Positions 1 through 12,948 of a DNA stretch of 64,000 nt are shown here, in pieces. Below the pieces are notes generated by a model, which made no database searches, had not been told where the DNA came from, and was given only the letters and a program-made list of their open reading frames with translations. The stretch comes from Struthidea cinerea (taxonomy: Eukaryota > Chordata > Aves > Passeriformes > Corcoracidae), in the NCBI GenBank assembly GCA_013397865.1, contig VZTI01003148.1:56514-120513 (forward strand), read 5' to 3'. Position numbers and translations under genes: made by a program. Each line of letters opens with the position of its first letter. The first letter of the stretch is position 1.

Positions 1-36
1 AAAATTATTTTGCAAGTAGTAAAAAGCAGCACGTAC

Positions 37-150
37 TTCACAGCATTTGAATCCAGTGTTGCATAAAGGTAATACAAACACTTCATTCGTTCATTTGTTT
101 CCAGGTTATGAGGGACCATGTACTGAGCAAAAATGCGTTCAACAAGTAAC
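37..150 (-). CDS. PDS5B: PDS5B exon 13: residues 452-489 plus two bases of codon 490
   Basis: Acceptor GTCTTTCAG|G and donor AA|GTACGT, so the exon ends 36 bases from the window edge. It encodes LLVERIFAQYMVPHNLETNE and then RMKCLYYLYATLDSNAV, with codon 490 (expected Lys) split across the next intron. The next exon (expected to begin ALNEMWKCQ) lies outside the window. Confidence 0.94.
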
Positions 151-1878
151 CTGAAAGACAGGAATAAGAAACTTAAACTGTGCAGGAAGAACATGGCCTG
201 GAATTGTTGAAACATCAATTCAAAAATTCTCAGACCTATCTAGACATCAGTTGTTGTATAAAAAGATGGGGATATTCAAAAACCTAAAGGTCAACTTATT
301 TGACATAACTCAGCATAAATTAAACAGAAATTTATCATTACAGAAAATGCAATGCTAATGCTGGCACAGTAGGAGATTTAACAGATGACATTATCAAAAT
401 CAGATGTATTAATCTAGAAGAAACCAAACTATTTTGGAGAAAGATATTAATTATCAACCCAATAAGATGTTATCATTTAATTTCATTACGAGTCAGTATT
501 GGGGTAAATTCATGAACTGACCCAAATTAATTGGCTTAAAATACTACTACTACTACTAATACCTATAAACAAAGAAATATCATGTTGATTGTATCACACA
601 ATATCATGAAGCCCAGAAGGAGAATTCAGATACTAATCAGAAGGAGCTGACTTCCTTCCACCCTTCCCTGGCCCCTTCCCCACGGGCTGAGTTATCCCAT
701 GTTTTTGCTTCCGCAATAAAAATGCAGGTATATTCCCAAGGGAATTATTAAAAGCTTCTGTGTAACATGAAGCTCCTTATTTGGAAACAGGAGAAGAGAG
801 AGGTTTGGGCCTGACAGTTACCTAGAAAAGACTGAGGAAAAAAAACCAAACCAACCAAAGAAAGGGAAACCAAGCCCATGTTGCACTGTTAAATACCAAG
901 AAGGCCAAGACTGAGGTCCAGTACTGTGATCAGTATTAAAGAATGGAGCAAACAGGTAAAACAATAATCATGCAAGTTTATGCTGGAAAAGAAAACAAAA
1001 TTCCTTGTGCACAGTTGGAGCAGGTGATTAAAACCCAAACCCAGCTAGTTTAAAAAGTTTAAGAAAAACATCAGTGGGTAAGATTGGATCTAAAGATCCG
1101 GATAGTCCACTTCCAGGGTACCATGAAATAACTACTTGTTTTGAAGAAAACTTTTTGAGGTTTTGAATTTTTGAAAAGACTTGTAAGGGTTTGCAATGCC
1201 ATTTGTATCTCAACATGCTGTGAAGGCTCAATTCCAAAGCCAACACAATGACCTTGATTAGTCAAGGCAGACTTGTTCCCAAACTAGTTCCCCATGTGCA
1301 ACCATCTATTTTTCAATACCAACAACCATATACAGGGCTACAAAGTATGACAGAGGCACTGCTTTCACCACAAATCCAGGATACAGTTCTAATTCACAAC
1401 AACTGTACTACAGAAATCTAATTCTCTGCAGAGTAAGATGGCTTGCCCATTGTCACTACACATCCTATCTTTAAAACATACAGGAACAACACACAAATCT
1501 AAATCAACATCATTTAAGCAAGTTTACTTACTAAATTTTAACATAAAAATCAACAAGTTACTGAAATTTAAACAAAAATCCCCTTTACAGAAGCAGTGGC
1601 AAAGTACAGCCAAAACTTTTGAAATATCCCAATGTATCTCACCCTTCGGAACCACTTTCGGCCTTAAAAAAAGAAATAAAAAAATAAACTAGAAGAAAAC
1701 AACACAGGACAACATTTGGCTACAGATATATTTAAGATTATGCACTGAATCAAAACATACAGGATAATCAAGATTCCTCCTCCTCCTCATCAGCACTGGA
1801 GCACAAAGGAAAAACAAATCTTCCTAACAAGTTATAACACTTAACCACTGAATCACCCAGCTTTTATGACTAGCTTAC
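151..1878 (-). other. PDS5B intron 12
   Basis: 1.73 kb, AT-rich. Contains a short TAC triplet run (about 542-558). No transposable element, RNA gene or second coding sequence recognised. Confidence 0.85.
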
Positions 1879-2030
1879 CGGTCATCAATACTGTTTTGAT
1901 AATATATATGCAGAAGCTTATCTTTGATCCATGATATCTGTTTTGCAGCTTCTTTTCCTGCTTCTGATTGTAATGAATATTTCTTGTATATCTGTGCAAG
2001 TCCCATCATAGCTTCCTTCCTCACTCTCCA
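1879..2030 (-). CDS. PDS5B: PDS5B exon 12: residues 402-451 plus two bases of codon 452
   Basis: Acceptor TTTCTCAAG|TGG and donor CCG|GTAAGC. It encodes WRVRKEAMMGLAQIYKKYSL, then QSEAGKEAAKQISWIKDKLL and HIYYQNSIDD. The QSEAGKEAAKQISW segment carries a few substitutions relative to mammals; the rest appears invariant. CG joins G of exon 13 to make Arg452. Confidence 0.96.
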
Positions 2031-2896
2031 CTTGAGAAAAAGAAATAGCAGCCAGTTTAGCAGTTCAAAACTCAAAACTGAAAAGACTGCAGAATTTTGG
2101 AAGGTATTTCATATTCAACATCAAAATAACATAATTTAATTCGCAAAAAAGTTAAATTGAGTTCCAAGCACAAGTGTTTCTCATTAGAACATATGTTGCA
2201 TCATATCTGTTACACTAAACCTTTCAACACCAGTAACTACCACGTAAGTATGCCTCTTGAATTTAGAATTATTACAGATTTAAGACAACACCCTTTCTCA
2301 CACTCTGTATCCGTGATTGTGTTATGGCTGCAACAAGAAAAAGCACGTCAACAAATGAAAAAAAAGTTAGGCGATAATTTTAAAAGCTTGCCATCAACAA
2401 ACCTGTTTATTATGCTTTAAAAGAAGCAGGAAACCTCATGAATTTTACCAAATAATGCAATAGAGCAAGACTATTCAAATTTCAAAGCTACTACACTGAT
2501 TTGCAGTCCTTCAATGATCTAATTAAAAGCAGGTAATCTACCATAAATATAATACATTCTGAAACCTGCTTGAAAAATTTTTTAAGAAAAATGCTAGAAT
2601 GTTTTACAAGGGTCTTCTTTGACTTAAAAGTTTTACTAGAACTGGACAACTGGAACAACATTGTTGTGTTGTAGCCAATTTAATTATTTAAATCATATCC
2701 CCTTAAATAAAATACAGCACAATGAAAAATGTAGCATTCTAGTCATGGGAAGAAACTACCTCACTAAATAGATTGGTTTTCATTTGTAATTTTAAAATGA
2801 GTATAGCATTTTTTAGAAGTGCTGATTTTAAGAAAGCTGAATAGTACAGTTTAGAAGTGTAACACACAGCCCTTATTAATGCTAATTATGTCTTAC
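2031..2896 (-). other. PDS5B intron 11
   Basis: 0.87 kb of AT-rich sequence; nothing recognisable inside. Confidence 0.85.
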
Positions 2897-3042
2897 CCGC
2901 TTGTCCAGTGTCCTTTCTCTGACGAAATTAAGCAGGTGATCATTGACAAGCAAAAGATCTTTTCTAGCAGCAGTAACTATGGATACTATAACGTCATGCC
3001 GTATGGCCTCTTCAGGATCATGTGACCTTACTTTCAGATATT
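2897..3042 (-). CDS. PDS5B: PDS5B exon 11: residues 353-401
   Basis: Acceptor TTCCCTCAG|AA and donor CGG|GTAAGA. It encodes YLKVRSHDPEEAIRHDVIVS, continues IVTAARKDLLLVNDHLLNFV and ends RERTLDKR. ARKDLL differs slightly from the mammalian AKKDIL as I remember it; both changes are conservative. Confidence 0.96.
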
Positions 3043-5340
3043 CTGAGGGAAAAAATGAGTAAGTGTAAGTATACAACTTTAGCTACTTTCCTCACTAGAC
3101 AGAAACAGAAAAATTATTTTCTTCTGTTTGAATCATCAGCATCAAGAAACAAACAGTATTCTCCAAAACAAATGGGAAAGTCAGTAAAACTTCATATTTG
3201 CTTAGAATATCAAATACTTATATTACTGGCATTATTGAAATAAGAATTATGTTGTTACTCTTTTTTAAAAATTATTTCTTATCGTAGTTACACTATGTAT
3301 ACATTTGCAACTATTACAGCCAAGCAGGACTGGGTCTGTAGAGTAGAATAAGACATTACTTGAGAACTCGCTAACCACACTATATACATTTTAAGCTCTT
3401 ATGTCAGGCTAGAGGCTACTCTCTTCCTGCAGACGCCATCCCTTTTGGCTCCTAGAGCACATTAGTTGCACTCCCACTCACACTTCCATATGATCCACAA
3501 GGAATCTAGTTCACCTGCTCCAGGAACACTCCACAGTATGAGCCATGCAAGCATTGTGAGCAGGGACAAATCAAGAGATACTTCAAACTATAAAGCTTAT
3601 TTAGACACACCCTAGTTTATCCATCTTAAAACGATTTTTCTAAATTATTTCGGCACACTACTACTTATTTGCTAATACCACTAATCTTATACTATCAACA
3701 CTTTAAAACTTCTGCTTTTAGGTGTCAAACTTGTTAGCTACCTATTGTCATTTTAGAAAGCTGGCAAATAAAATGGCAAAGCTCATTTATCTTTTTAGCG
3801 GTATTCTAGGTTATTTTAAAAGCACAAAAGGGTAGGAACATGCCCACAGAAGTTAAGATTGCAGCACACTGCATACATCAGTGCAACACTGACTTTAGGA
3901 AACTTTGTAAATTCAAACTTTACTCTGGATGAAATAACCAGAGGTTACTGTTCTCTTATCACTGTTCAATGACCAGTGAAAATTTTCAAATCTCATCTGA
4001 AACACTGGCATTACTGATAATCAGCCCAAGTGTCAAAAGAACACATTCCAAAATAATGCTTTGCAGTTATGGAGGTTATGAAATTTTAAATCCAAATATG
4101 CCTTTTTAAAGGCTTTTAATAGGTTTTTCAAAAAAACCTATTGTTTCACAGGAACATAAACTAAAACAAATGAAAAATACTGCCATTGTACAAAACAATT
4201 CTGGTCTCCAATACCAGTGAGCCAGAGAAATTTTTCAACAATTTGACTTTGATAAGCACTGTGGGGAGAGAGAGGAGGGGCAAGCAAAATTACATTTCCC
4301 AGAGGATACCATTAGAGGGGGCACAAAGTCTTTCTGCAGTGTAAAAAAAACCAAAGAAATATTGAAAGTATAATACTGATAATCAAAAAGGAAAATATTT
4401 TTACCATTCCATTAAGGAAGGACCCAGAACCTTTTGGGTTTTTTAAGCTGGCTTAACAATACAGAATTACAGAATATTCTGAGTTGGAAGCGACCTACAA
4501 GCATCATCAAGTCCAACCCTTAAGTGAATGGCCCATATGGGGATCAAACCTACAACCATGGCGTTCCATGTGCCAGTGAGCTAATCTCTGGATAACACTG
4601 CAACTACGAGATGAGTCCAGCTTGTCTCTATTTGTGTCCAATTTGACAAATGCTCAGCAAGCAGGAGAGCAATCCCATGCACTTTAGAGTCCTTTAAACT
4701 CCCTCCTTAGACCAACTAGACAGTGATATTGCCTCAAAAAAACTACAAGTAGTTTATTGATCAGGGGAAGACACAGTCTTCTCCAAAGCAAATCAACCAA
4801 TTCTCATTAATTACACTTTTTTTTTATTAAGACATGAGGAGCAGCAAATACTAAATGCTTCTATTGATGCCAGTTACCTACTTCCTACAGAGGTCTTGAA
4901 CTACAGGCTGTGTTTGATCTGAAGGAGGTAACTGTGAAGCTGTGCTCACAGCTATGAGGACTGTTTTCATGTTTTAGACAGTGACTGTATAAGACTTAAA
5001 TGTTTCAGCTTTGTGGAACTTAAGTCTCTCTGCACCCTAATTAATAAATGCCAGGACCATTAGGTTAGGCAGACTGTCTTTACCTGATCACATGATGCTT
5101 AATTTCGGCAGGATTTGGGAATGTAACTACGGTATGAGAGGGAGAGAGAGATCTCTGGTTAAGGCATTCTTAGTGTACAATCCCCTCAGCCTGAGAAGCA
5201 ACACTGAAGGCAGGGACTTTGACTTAGAACTCCAACATCACTCCACAACATCTGACAGCATTACTTAGGATTACAACTGGCCTTCTTGACTTCTCCAGGA
5301 GACTTTAAATGGTATTTTAATGTTATAATAAAACTGATAC
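3043..5340 (-). other. PDS5B intron 10
   Basis: 2.3 kb. Its only recognised content is the tRNA-Ile SINE at 4461-4590. Confidence 0.85.
4461..4590 (-). repeat. tRNA-Ile-derived SINE with CR1-type tail (TguSINE1-like)
   Basis: Read on the minus strand, the left part of the element is tRNA-like. It has an A box TTAGCTCACTGG (4584-4573) and a near-perfect B box GGTTTGATCC (4550-4541), followed by CCCATATGGGCCA, which matches the T-arm and acceptor stem of tRNA-Ile(AAU) with few changes. About 12 bases around the anticodon are missing compared with the tRNA. Next comes GGGTTGGACTTGATGATGCTTG and a CTTCCAACTCAGAATATTCTG end, as in CR1 tails. Passerine TguSINE1 has this structure and is moved by CR1 machinery. 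The copy is diverged and lies in intron 10 of PDS5B. Confidence 0.75.
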
Positions 5341-5435
5341 CTGTTAAGTCCTTTGCCAGGTCAGGATGGTTCATAAGGCAGTGACTTGCAAATTTCACAC
5401 ACTCAAGGCGAATAGGTACGTGGATATCATTAAAC
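5341..5435 (-). CDS. PDS5B: PDS5B exon 10: residues 321-352 plus one base of codon 353
   Basis: Acceptor CCAACTAG|G and donor ACAG|GTATCA. It completes Arg321 and encodes FNDIHVPIRLECVKFASHCL, then MNHPDLAKDLT. The last G joins AA of exon 11 to form Glu353. Confidence 0.96.
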
Positions 5436-7125
5436 CTAGTTGGAAACAAGAAAATGCATTACAACAACAAAAATTCCACTTCTATCAAAGCAGTATGTTC
5501 ACTTCTACGCAATATCAAATACTTCTGAAAATATTTTTTATGCTTCCCATGCATGGTTACGTGCATACAGCATCTCTGATTTCACAGTAATAAGTAGACT
5601 GTCTTTAGCTTATGAAAAAATTCTCATGCTCATTTATTAATTCATGTTCTGAACATGAAAAGAAATACCTTCTCCAGGTACACATTAAAAACTCCCAGGC
5701 AGACAAAAAACTATTTATTAGAAAGATATGTGATACATTTTAATTCCTTTTCTGTAATGCTACCCATAATTAACCATGAACCATGTATCAGAAACTCAAA
5801 ATTTTATGACTTATGTGACATTCATTCCCTCATTACTGTATGACAGATAACAAACAAATGCACATCTAGTCTACTCCACATTTCTTCTGAGATGGATCAC
5901 ATAATAAGATTTCCTTTTGAAAGACTAAATTAGATTAGATGCTCGAAAACTAGTATTTTCTCATTTTTAATTTTCATGTAAGTAATTTTATAACAAAACT
6001 GTTGATGCAATTAGTTACAGACAACGCTTTCAAAATTAAATGCGTTTTCAAGCTATCCTGAAAACACTTGGTTTGAAAGAAATTGAAAACGTAATCTTAA
6101 AACACCATTGATGTCGAAATGCTTATTTATCAAAGAAATAGATTTTAAGGAATAACTGTTTTAGTAAAAGCCAGGTCAAGAGATTTTTAAGAATGCCTCG
6201 TTCAATAACACAGCTATTATAACTTAGTGAAAATCTTCAGAAGTAGTAAATGCATAAATGTGATTCATAACCAGTTGAAAACAGTTATTGTAAATAAACT
6301 GCACAATCACATTGTAAGACAACGAAGCATCTTCCTCTGTGCCCCATTAAATGTGGTATTTTTTGATGACATCCCATGTTTTAAATAGTTATATACTTTA
6401 AAGCAAAATACCTTGCTTCAACTAAATTTCTTGCACTCTTAAAAGTAGCATTTCTCTGAGGACTCTGGTTTTGATATGATTGAATGCTACATTATAAACT
6501 ATGGGATTTGTAATAAATTCTAGAATTTATCCTCTTTTACTCAAATCAAAAATATTTTCTTCATAGTAGCCAAACTTAAGTTTCTCCTGACTACAAGCTT
6601 CAGCTGTATTTTCTACCTCAAACTGGCAGAATATTTCAAAAACAAAAGTATGTCTGCAGCATTGTGAATACTACATACTTGTTTTAAGGTACTCCTACCA
6701 TTAAAAAAATTGAAACTTATACACAAAGACTGTACATAACAGCCTCAAAAGCAGTTCTAATATCGCCTGATACTGAAAATGTAATTTGATGCCATTTTAG
6801 AATTATCCATCATCAAATAGTTTCACTTGTGAAGAAACTACAATAAAGTATTCATTTTTCTTGACAATGGCAATGAAGCTAGTTGAAAAAAATGAACTTT
6901 AAGGAGATGATTTGTAAATGTTCACTCTGCAGAATGACAGATGTGGAAGATATATTTAAAATTGCTTTAGCATTATCTGTCAGATTTCAGATAAAGCAGC
7001 AGGAAGGAATTCACGCTTAGCCGTGTCACTTAAAAAAAAAAACAAAAAAAACACCACCAAACCAACTGAGTTTGACTTCATTGAATGTTTTTCCTCCCTA
7101 GACAGGGAACTAAACCAGAATATAC
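5436..7125 (-). other. PDS5B intron 9
   Basis: 1.69 kb, AT-rich. Nothing recognised apart from a short A-rich tract near 7031-7055. Confidence 0.85.
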
Positions 7126-7241
7126 CTCCCCAGGTAGCACTGCCAAAGTGGTTTGTTTTGAGATGCCAACTCCGAATCCTTCGCCCCAAACATTTTTGCT
7201 AGAAGTTTTACAACCTGCAGACGTTCTTCATTGTCATTGCT
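7126..7241 (-). CDS. PDS5B: PDS5B exon 9: residues 283-320 plus two bases of codon 321
   Basis: Acceptor TTTTCCAG|AGC and donor GAG|GTATAT. It encodes SNDNEERLQVVKLLAKMFGA and continues KDSELASQNKPLWQCYLG; the final AG joins G of exon 10 to give Arg321. The exon is 116 nt, as the frame requires. Confidence 0.96.
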
Positions 7242-10176
7242 CTGGAAAATGAACAGATTATTTTAAAATTTAAGAACAAAACTAACCCAAAAAACAGAGT
7301 TCTGCTTTGTACAGTTTTTCCACCAATACGCTTACATATTTCTAGAAATATCACAATACAGATCAATAGACTTATCGGGTATACAAATGTCTATCTCAAG
7401 ACAAAACCCCTTCACTATTTTTTTGAGAAAACAAAATAAAGAGAAAATGAAAAACAATATAGAAACAAAAAACGTTGTGAACAAAGCCTGGTGAAAAATA
7501 CATCTTCTTAACACTTATTTACAGGTTACTGATTGTTAGGAAATTTGGTATGTGTCTGTACAAATTCAGACGCAACACAAAACTTACAAAAGTCAGTCTA
7601 TGCTTTTCTGCACATAAAGGTTTACAGTTCTATAGAACAGGGCTTAATTGCTTAATTAAAAATATTTAGTTAAACATAACAGTTTCCAGAACACAAGTTT
7701 CTAGAGAACATCAGATTAAGTACCCAAGATCTGAGATCCACAGGATGTGGTCCTGTATTTGAGCCTATATTCAAAACTGCTGAGATACAACAGACAGTCT
7801 TCCTTTTATATTTAAAATTAGCCCTAACAATGATAGTGAGAATGTCCTGGAGAAGGCCTTGTTTTATCATTGTTTTGCATTACATTCTTCAATACAACAT
7901 ACAGTATGTGAACCTTCACACATGCTTTGGAAATGTATGCTACCACTTGTGCAATTAGCATGTACTTACTGCTCACCAATTTTTTTCCTTTGCTTATTAA
8001 AGAAAAGGGAGAAAACACAATTGACTGCAACAATTCCTTGGAAAGGGAGCAGCTAAAATTAATTTATATTAATTAGATATTATGAATCCCTTATTATTAC
8101 CAGGTTGCTTTCTGGTAAAACATAAGAACTGTGTAAAATACTGCTTTTTCCTAGCATCTTTGAATTCTTATTAGTTCAGCATCACCTTTTGAACATGAAC
8201 AAGAAATAAGATAACAATATAGCTGTCAGAGTTCTTTTATATGACACCACAATTTGAGACAAACTATTTCTCTTGACTCAATACCATAAAAGGGCTGAAA
8301 CATTTGCCAGCATGTCTTTTTAATTCAGAATCCTAAGAACAGTAAAAGCATTTGAAAAATCCTTAAAGTAACAGAGCAAGAAAAATTAAGGCTGAATTAA
8401 TTTCTAACAGTGATATATAACTACATTATAATAGACTAATTCTTTTGAATACACTTTAGTATTAAGTATTCTAAGCATTAATAGCAAATCCATTAATAAT
8501 TTTTTGCATTTGACTAATTTTTTTCCAATTAACATTCAGACTGACATTACTGAAAGGATTCTACAACCACCTCCTCTTAATCTGCAATAAATGATATCGT
8601 TTTTTCTTAATCAGTTTCAGCCCATTACACTGCAAATTCTTATTCTGTGGGCCATGGTTAAGAACTTCTAATTTTTTTTTTTTTTTGCCTACATTAGTCC
8701 AACCTCCATGATTCACGTTCTATCCACTCCTACTTAAACAAACAAAACATTAACAACATTAAGCATCTCTGAATTTTTTTAGGTAACCAACACAAACTCA
8801 GAGCAAGACATTCCAGAAGGTGGAAGGAAGGAGCTGGGTGGAAGAGCTGGGAGCACACTAAACATTCAACTACTTAATTATATAGCCAGAAATCTAGAGG
8901 GGAAAAAAGACAACCAAACCAAACAAAACAAACCTACAAAACAACAAAACCCTAAAATATCCTTAACGAATTAGCTGCAGAAGAAGCTTTCACTGTATCA
9001 GCCACTAATCCAATTATAACACAACCTCTACTTGTGCTTCTAGTCCGGTTGTAAAAACAACAAATACTTGTGATTATGGACCTTGGTACATAATCACTTG
9101 GTACTTTCTAAATTTTGTGCCCTGATGTTGGCTTCCTTGAAGCATGGTTATATACACTCCTAGGGGTAACAAAAATAAACCCGTACTTCTTATTGAATGA
9201 ATACATTGCTGCAACAGTCTCTCTCTTTTATTCTACTTTAATCTCCACTCATTTTCTGAGGGTGAAAAAGAGTATCAAACTCTGAAAAAATCTTAATCTT
9301 TCTCCATTCTGTGGGACACTGTGTACTTGAAGAGTCACACCCTTCAACTCTCAGGTAAATTCATTCTAATAGTATTCCATCATGATTTGTCAATACAAAT
9401 TGACACTGAACATGGATATTTTCAGTTCCCCATACATGCTCCCAGCACACAGGCAGCTGCTCTTTGGCCTAGATATTTGAGTCTGTCAGTTACAGCAGCT
9501 GAAGCCAGTCAGATTGTTACCACTCCTGAGTTCAAAAGAATAGGCAGCACTCAGGATCTGCGGACATTTGGGAATAAGAAGTGGGCACGGAATCCAAAAC
9601 TTTTGAAAATTTTAATTCTCATATCCAGGAAGAAAGGCAGCTCTAAAATAAGAAGTCAACCTTTTATTGATTTTATTCATTACATCCTATTGGTTTAGTA
9701 AGACAGTAAGACAAAAGCCTAAATCCCATGACAATTATTTCCAAAACAGTCTATTCATGAGCCTTCCATTCTCCTGAAAATTGAAATGTTATTTGCTTTC
9801 CGTAACAGAAATTTCTAAAATTCAAATATGAAATTTGAAAAAAGTTCCTTTTCTGCAGTTTCTTCTACAAGCTGACCTATACAATAATAAATTCTTAGCT
9901 CTTTCCTGAACCTGTAATGCTTCAGTACTAGATCTCTAAACACACCACCTTAAAATGCCAAGATCAGGCACACATGACTGACCCTCACAGAACAGGTTAA
10001 ATGAATATCAGTGCTCATTCTCCTGTTAATTCCCCAGACTCCTTTACAAAATCAGGCAAAAAATCAAATTACTAGTAAGAAGCAACCATGATTTCACATA
10101 GCTCTCACAGAGCTTAACAACAGAGTTCTGCCACCTGAGAACACAGGAGCTTTTTCTTTACATAGATCTATAGAGG

Positions 10177-10615
10177 TGTGGCAAGTTGACCCTAGCCAAA
10201 AGCCAAACACTCACCCAGCCCCTCTCTCACTCACCTCTCCAACACAGAGAGGAAGGGAAAGAATGTTAAAAGGCCCACAGATCAAGATAACAAGAGTTTA
10301 ATAGGTAAAGAAAAAGCTGTGTATGCAAGCAGAGCAAAAAGAGGATTTCATTCACTACCTGCCATCGGCAGGAAGGTGTCCTTGCACTTCCTGGAAAGCA
10401 GGGTCTCCACTCACAAAGTGCACATTTGGGAAGACAAACAGCATTAATACAAACATAATCCTTTCCTCCCCCTTTCCCTGACATTTTGTTGCTGAGTGTG
10501 TGTCCCCTTTAAAACTTCTGCCCTACTGGAGTTGGGGGGGGGAGAAGAGGGAGCGGCACAGGGAGAAAGCCTTTACCGTGCCTTCACTGTTGTACCAAAA
10601 TGGCAAGGTGCTTGA
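10177..10615 (-). mobile_element. Diverged avian endogenous-retrovirus LTR (solo, intron 8)
   Basis: From TGTGGCAAGTTGACCCTAGC onward the sequence follows a common avian LTR family: AGTTTAATAGGTAAAG, CATCGGCAGGAAGGTGT, CCTGGAAAGCAGGG, TTGGGAAGACAAACAGC and GCTGAGTGTGTGTCCCC appear in the expected order. No gag, pol or env reading frame lies beside it, so it is most likely a solo LTR. Strand is inferred from the usual antisense look of such copies. The right boundary is approximate and no target-site duplication was identified. Confidence 0.55.
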
Positions 10616-11070
10616 ACACTAGGTGGCCACATCGTTTACATCCCAAATAGTAAGTAGGTTCAACAGTATTACTGAGGCACCTGAACTCTCTCACAAGTTT
10701 CATACTAAGAGTTTTTTAATCCCTCTACACATGGTCAAAAACTTATTTGGTCTCTGATGGGAAAGCCCTTGGATTTTACCCCCACTCAGAGAGACAGTCT
10801 ACAACTCTAAACCCATGATGATAAACCAGGAGGCTTCCTGCCAGAAAGAGTGCAAAAAATTTCACGGAGATGAAGAGCAAGAGATTTGGATCCTGTCACG
10901 TAACGACTCACAAACTCAAAGATGTTTGTTTACATCCTCAAACTCCCATCAGCCACAGAGACTGGGAACAAGGCAGCCCAGTCAACTGGAAGGCAGTGGA
11001 GATGGCTCAGTGAGGCTTGCTTGGTGGTTAGGGGAAAACCATGACCACTTCATTTTCAAAACATGCCACA

Positions 11071-11440
11071 AAACTGTAGGATCACAGAGTCATAAAGGCT
11101 GGAAAAATAAAATCGTCAAGATTCTTTAGCCAAACCATTAATCAAGCACCACCGTGTTTACAAAGAAACTATTACATCCACTTGCTTTCTCAAAACTCCC
11201 AGAGATGGTGATTCCACCACTTCCCTAAGCAGCCTATTCTTGACAACCCTTTAAGTGAAGAAATTTTTCCTAATATCAAATCTAAGCCTCCCCAGGTGCA
11301 ACTCGAGGTCATTCTCTCTGGTCCTGTCACTTATTACATGGGAGAAGGGACTGACCCTCCCCATTTTGCTACATCCTCCTTTCAGGTTGTTGTAGAGTGA
11401 CAGGGTCACCCTCGAGCCTCTTTTTCTTGAGGCTAAATGT
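11071..11440 (-). mobile_element. CR1 LINE 3' fragment (intron 8)
   Basis: It starts with TAGGATCACAGAGTCATAAA, a decayed CR1 terminus, then ATTCCACCACTTCCCTAAGC, AGTGAAGAAATTTTTCCTAA and CAGGTGCAACTCGAGGTCAT, in the order of a minus-strand CR1. Strongly diverged, with no intact reading frame. Confidence 0.8.
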
Positions 11441-11829
11441 TTAGAAGCAAAGAAATAAGACATTACACAGAAATTCTGTTTCATGTACCGAATATGCAAC
11501 TAGAGGTAACATTGCTGATACCAGCAGGAATCCATTCAATTTCATGCAGAACTTGCCAATTTTACACCTGAAACCAAGCTTGCAGCTCAGCGTTCAAGTG
11601 AGCCAGAACACTTGATGTCTTGCTCAGGTAAGTCTACCAACGAGCATACTTCATCTGGCCCAAATTAGTTACCACTTACTGCTTTTGAAGCCAACTAAAA
11701 AGAAATGCACATTTTCAAGAACACAGAGAAAATGATTCAATTTGTCTTTGTAAAGCACAGATAATATGCTCCCTTCTGTGTGTTCAATGCATGCAAGATG
11801 AGATCATTCTGGCACATCTCCACAACACA

Positions 11830-12067
11830 GTTGTTCAGACAATCACAACTTTCCTTCAACACTGGACACAAGAGAAAGTTTTTCACCATGAGATCAAACA
11901 ACCATTGGAATAATGTTCCCAGGGAAACAGTAGATTCCCCGATACAGGACATTTTAAGATCCAGCTTGACAGAGTGCTGGGCCATTTTGTCTAGACTGTG
12001 CTTTTGCCAAGAAAATTTTATCCAGATGATCCTTGAAGTCCCTTTCAACCTGGTATTCTATGATTCT
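11830..12067 (+). mobile_element. CR1 LINE 3' fragment (intron 8)
   Basis: Plus-strand CR1 end: GAAAGTTTTTCACCATGAGA, GGGAAACAGTAGATTCCC, and finally GATGATCCTTGAAGTCCCTT with a TATTCTATGATTCTA terminus at 12052-12066. Orientation is opposite to the CR1 700 bp to the left. Confidence 0.8.
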
Positions 12068-12948
12068 AGGATCATCTGCTAAGGAATAATACAAATCTTA
12101 GCACCAAAGCAGCAATATGACATCTTGGAATACACTAACTGTCCCACTACCTCATAAGCATTACTTGAGTATTTGCCTCTAGTACTTGCCTTCTATTATC
12201 ACAACTGTGGATTCCGGAGCCATATCAGATAATTTCACAGAACTAACGCTGGATGCTCCTGTGAAACTATGTATTTGATCTAAATACACTTTACAAACTT
12301 TTATTTAAATACCTAGTAGTCCATGGTAAGTGAGCTCAGAAGGACAAGGCTCCTTAACTGGGCATACAGAGAGACACAGTACTATGTGCCAAATCCAGAA
12401 AAGACAAAATCACTGAGTCAAGCTCTAAATGATATGCAGGGCTCACCAAAGTTCTTGGCTATTGTATCGTTAATTTTAATTAACCTTTATTGAAAAAGAC
12501 AACTCCTCTCTCCCAATTTTCAGTACGGACCGTCATGCATGATTTTCCTTTACCAGCCACCTGACTCAAGGCTTCGTCAAGCTTAACAGGGTTACTGCTG
12601 TCCAGTTTCTTTTCACTCAAAGCAATAGAAAAATTGGCTGTCTTCAATCATAAACACTCTGAGTTTCATTGAAATCACACTCTTCTCAACACACTAATGA
12701 GCTATTTACCTGGAACTAAATGAAAAAATGTTTGACACTAGCTGCTGCTGTTTACAATAAAGCTAAAGCTATTGTTGGAGTGGAAAGTATTTAATCATCG
12801 CTGGCAAGTCTGCATACAGAATGAACTTGTGTTGATCTCAGAAAAAAACACAGGGTGACTATATTTCATTAATATGTTAGAACACTTATCTTCAAAATAT
12901 TCTTCTCACCCACCACAGAAAGATCTTAAAGACCCCTCAACTCATTTA

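Noticed and set aside
4541..4590. A tRNA-Ile gene
   Set aside because: The anticodon region is deleted, the 5' acceptor strand does not pair, and the element runs into a CR1-type tail, so it is a SINE and not a tRNA gene.
10266..10484. A 72-codon minus-strand frame starting MSGKGGGK, reminiscent of a histone H4 N-terminus
   Set aside because: Only the first residues look similar; the rest does not match any histone and it lies inside an LTR-like repeat.
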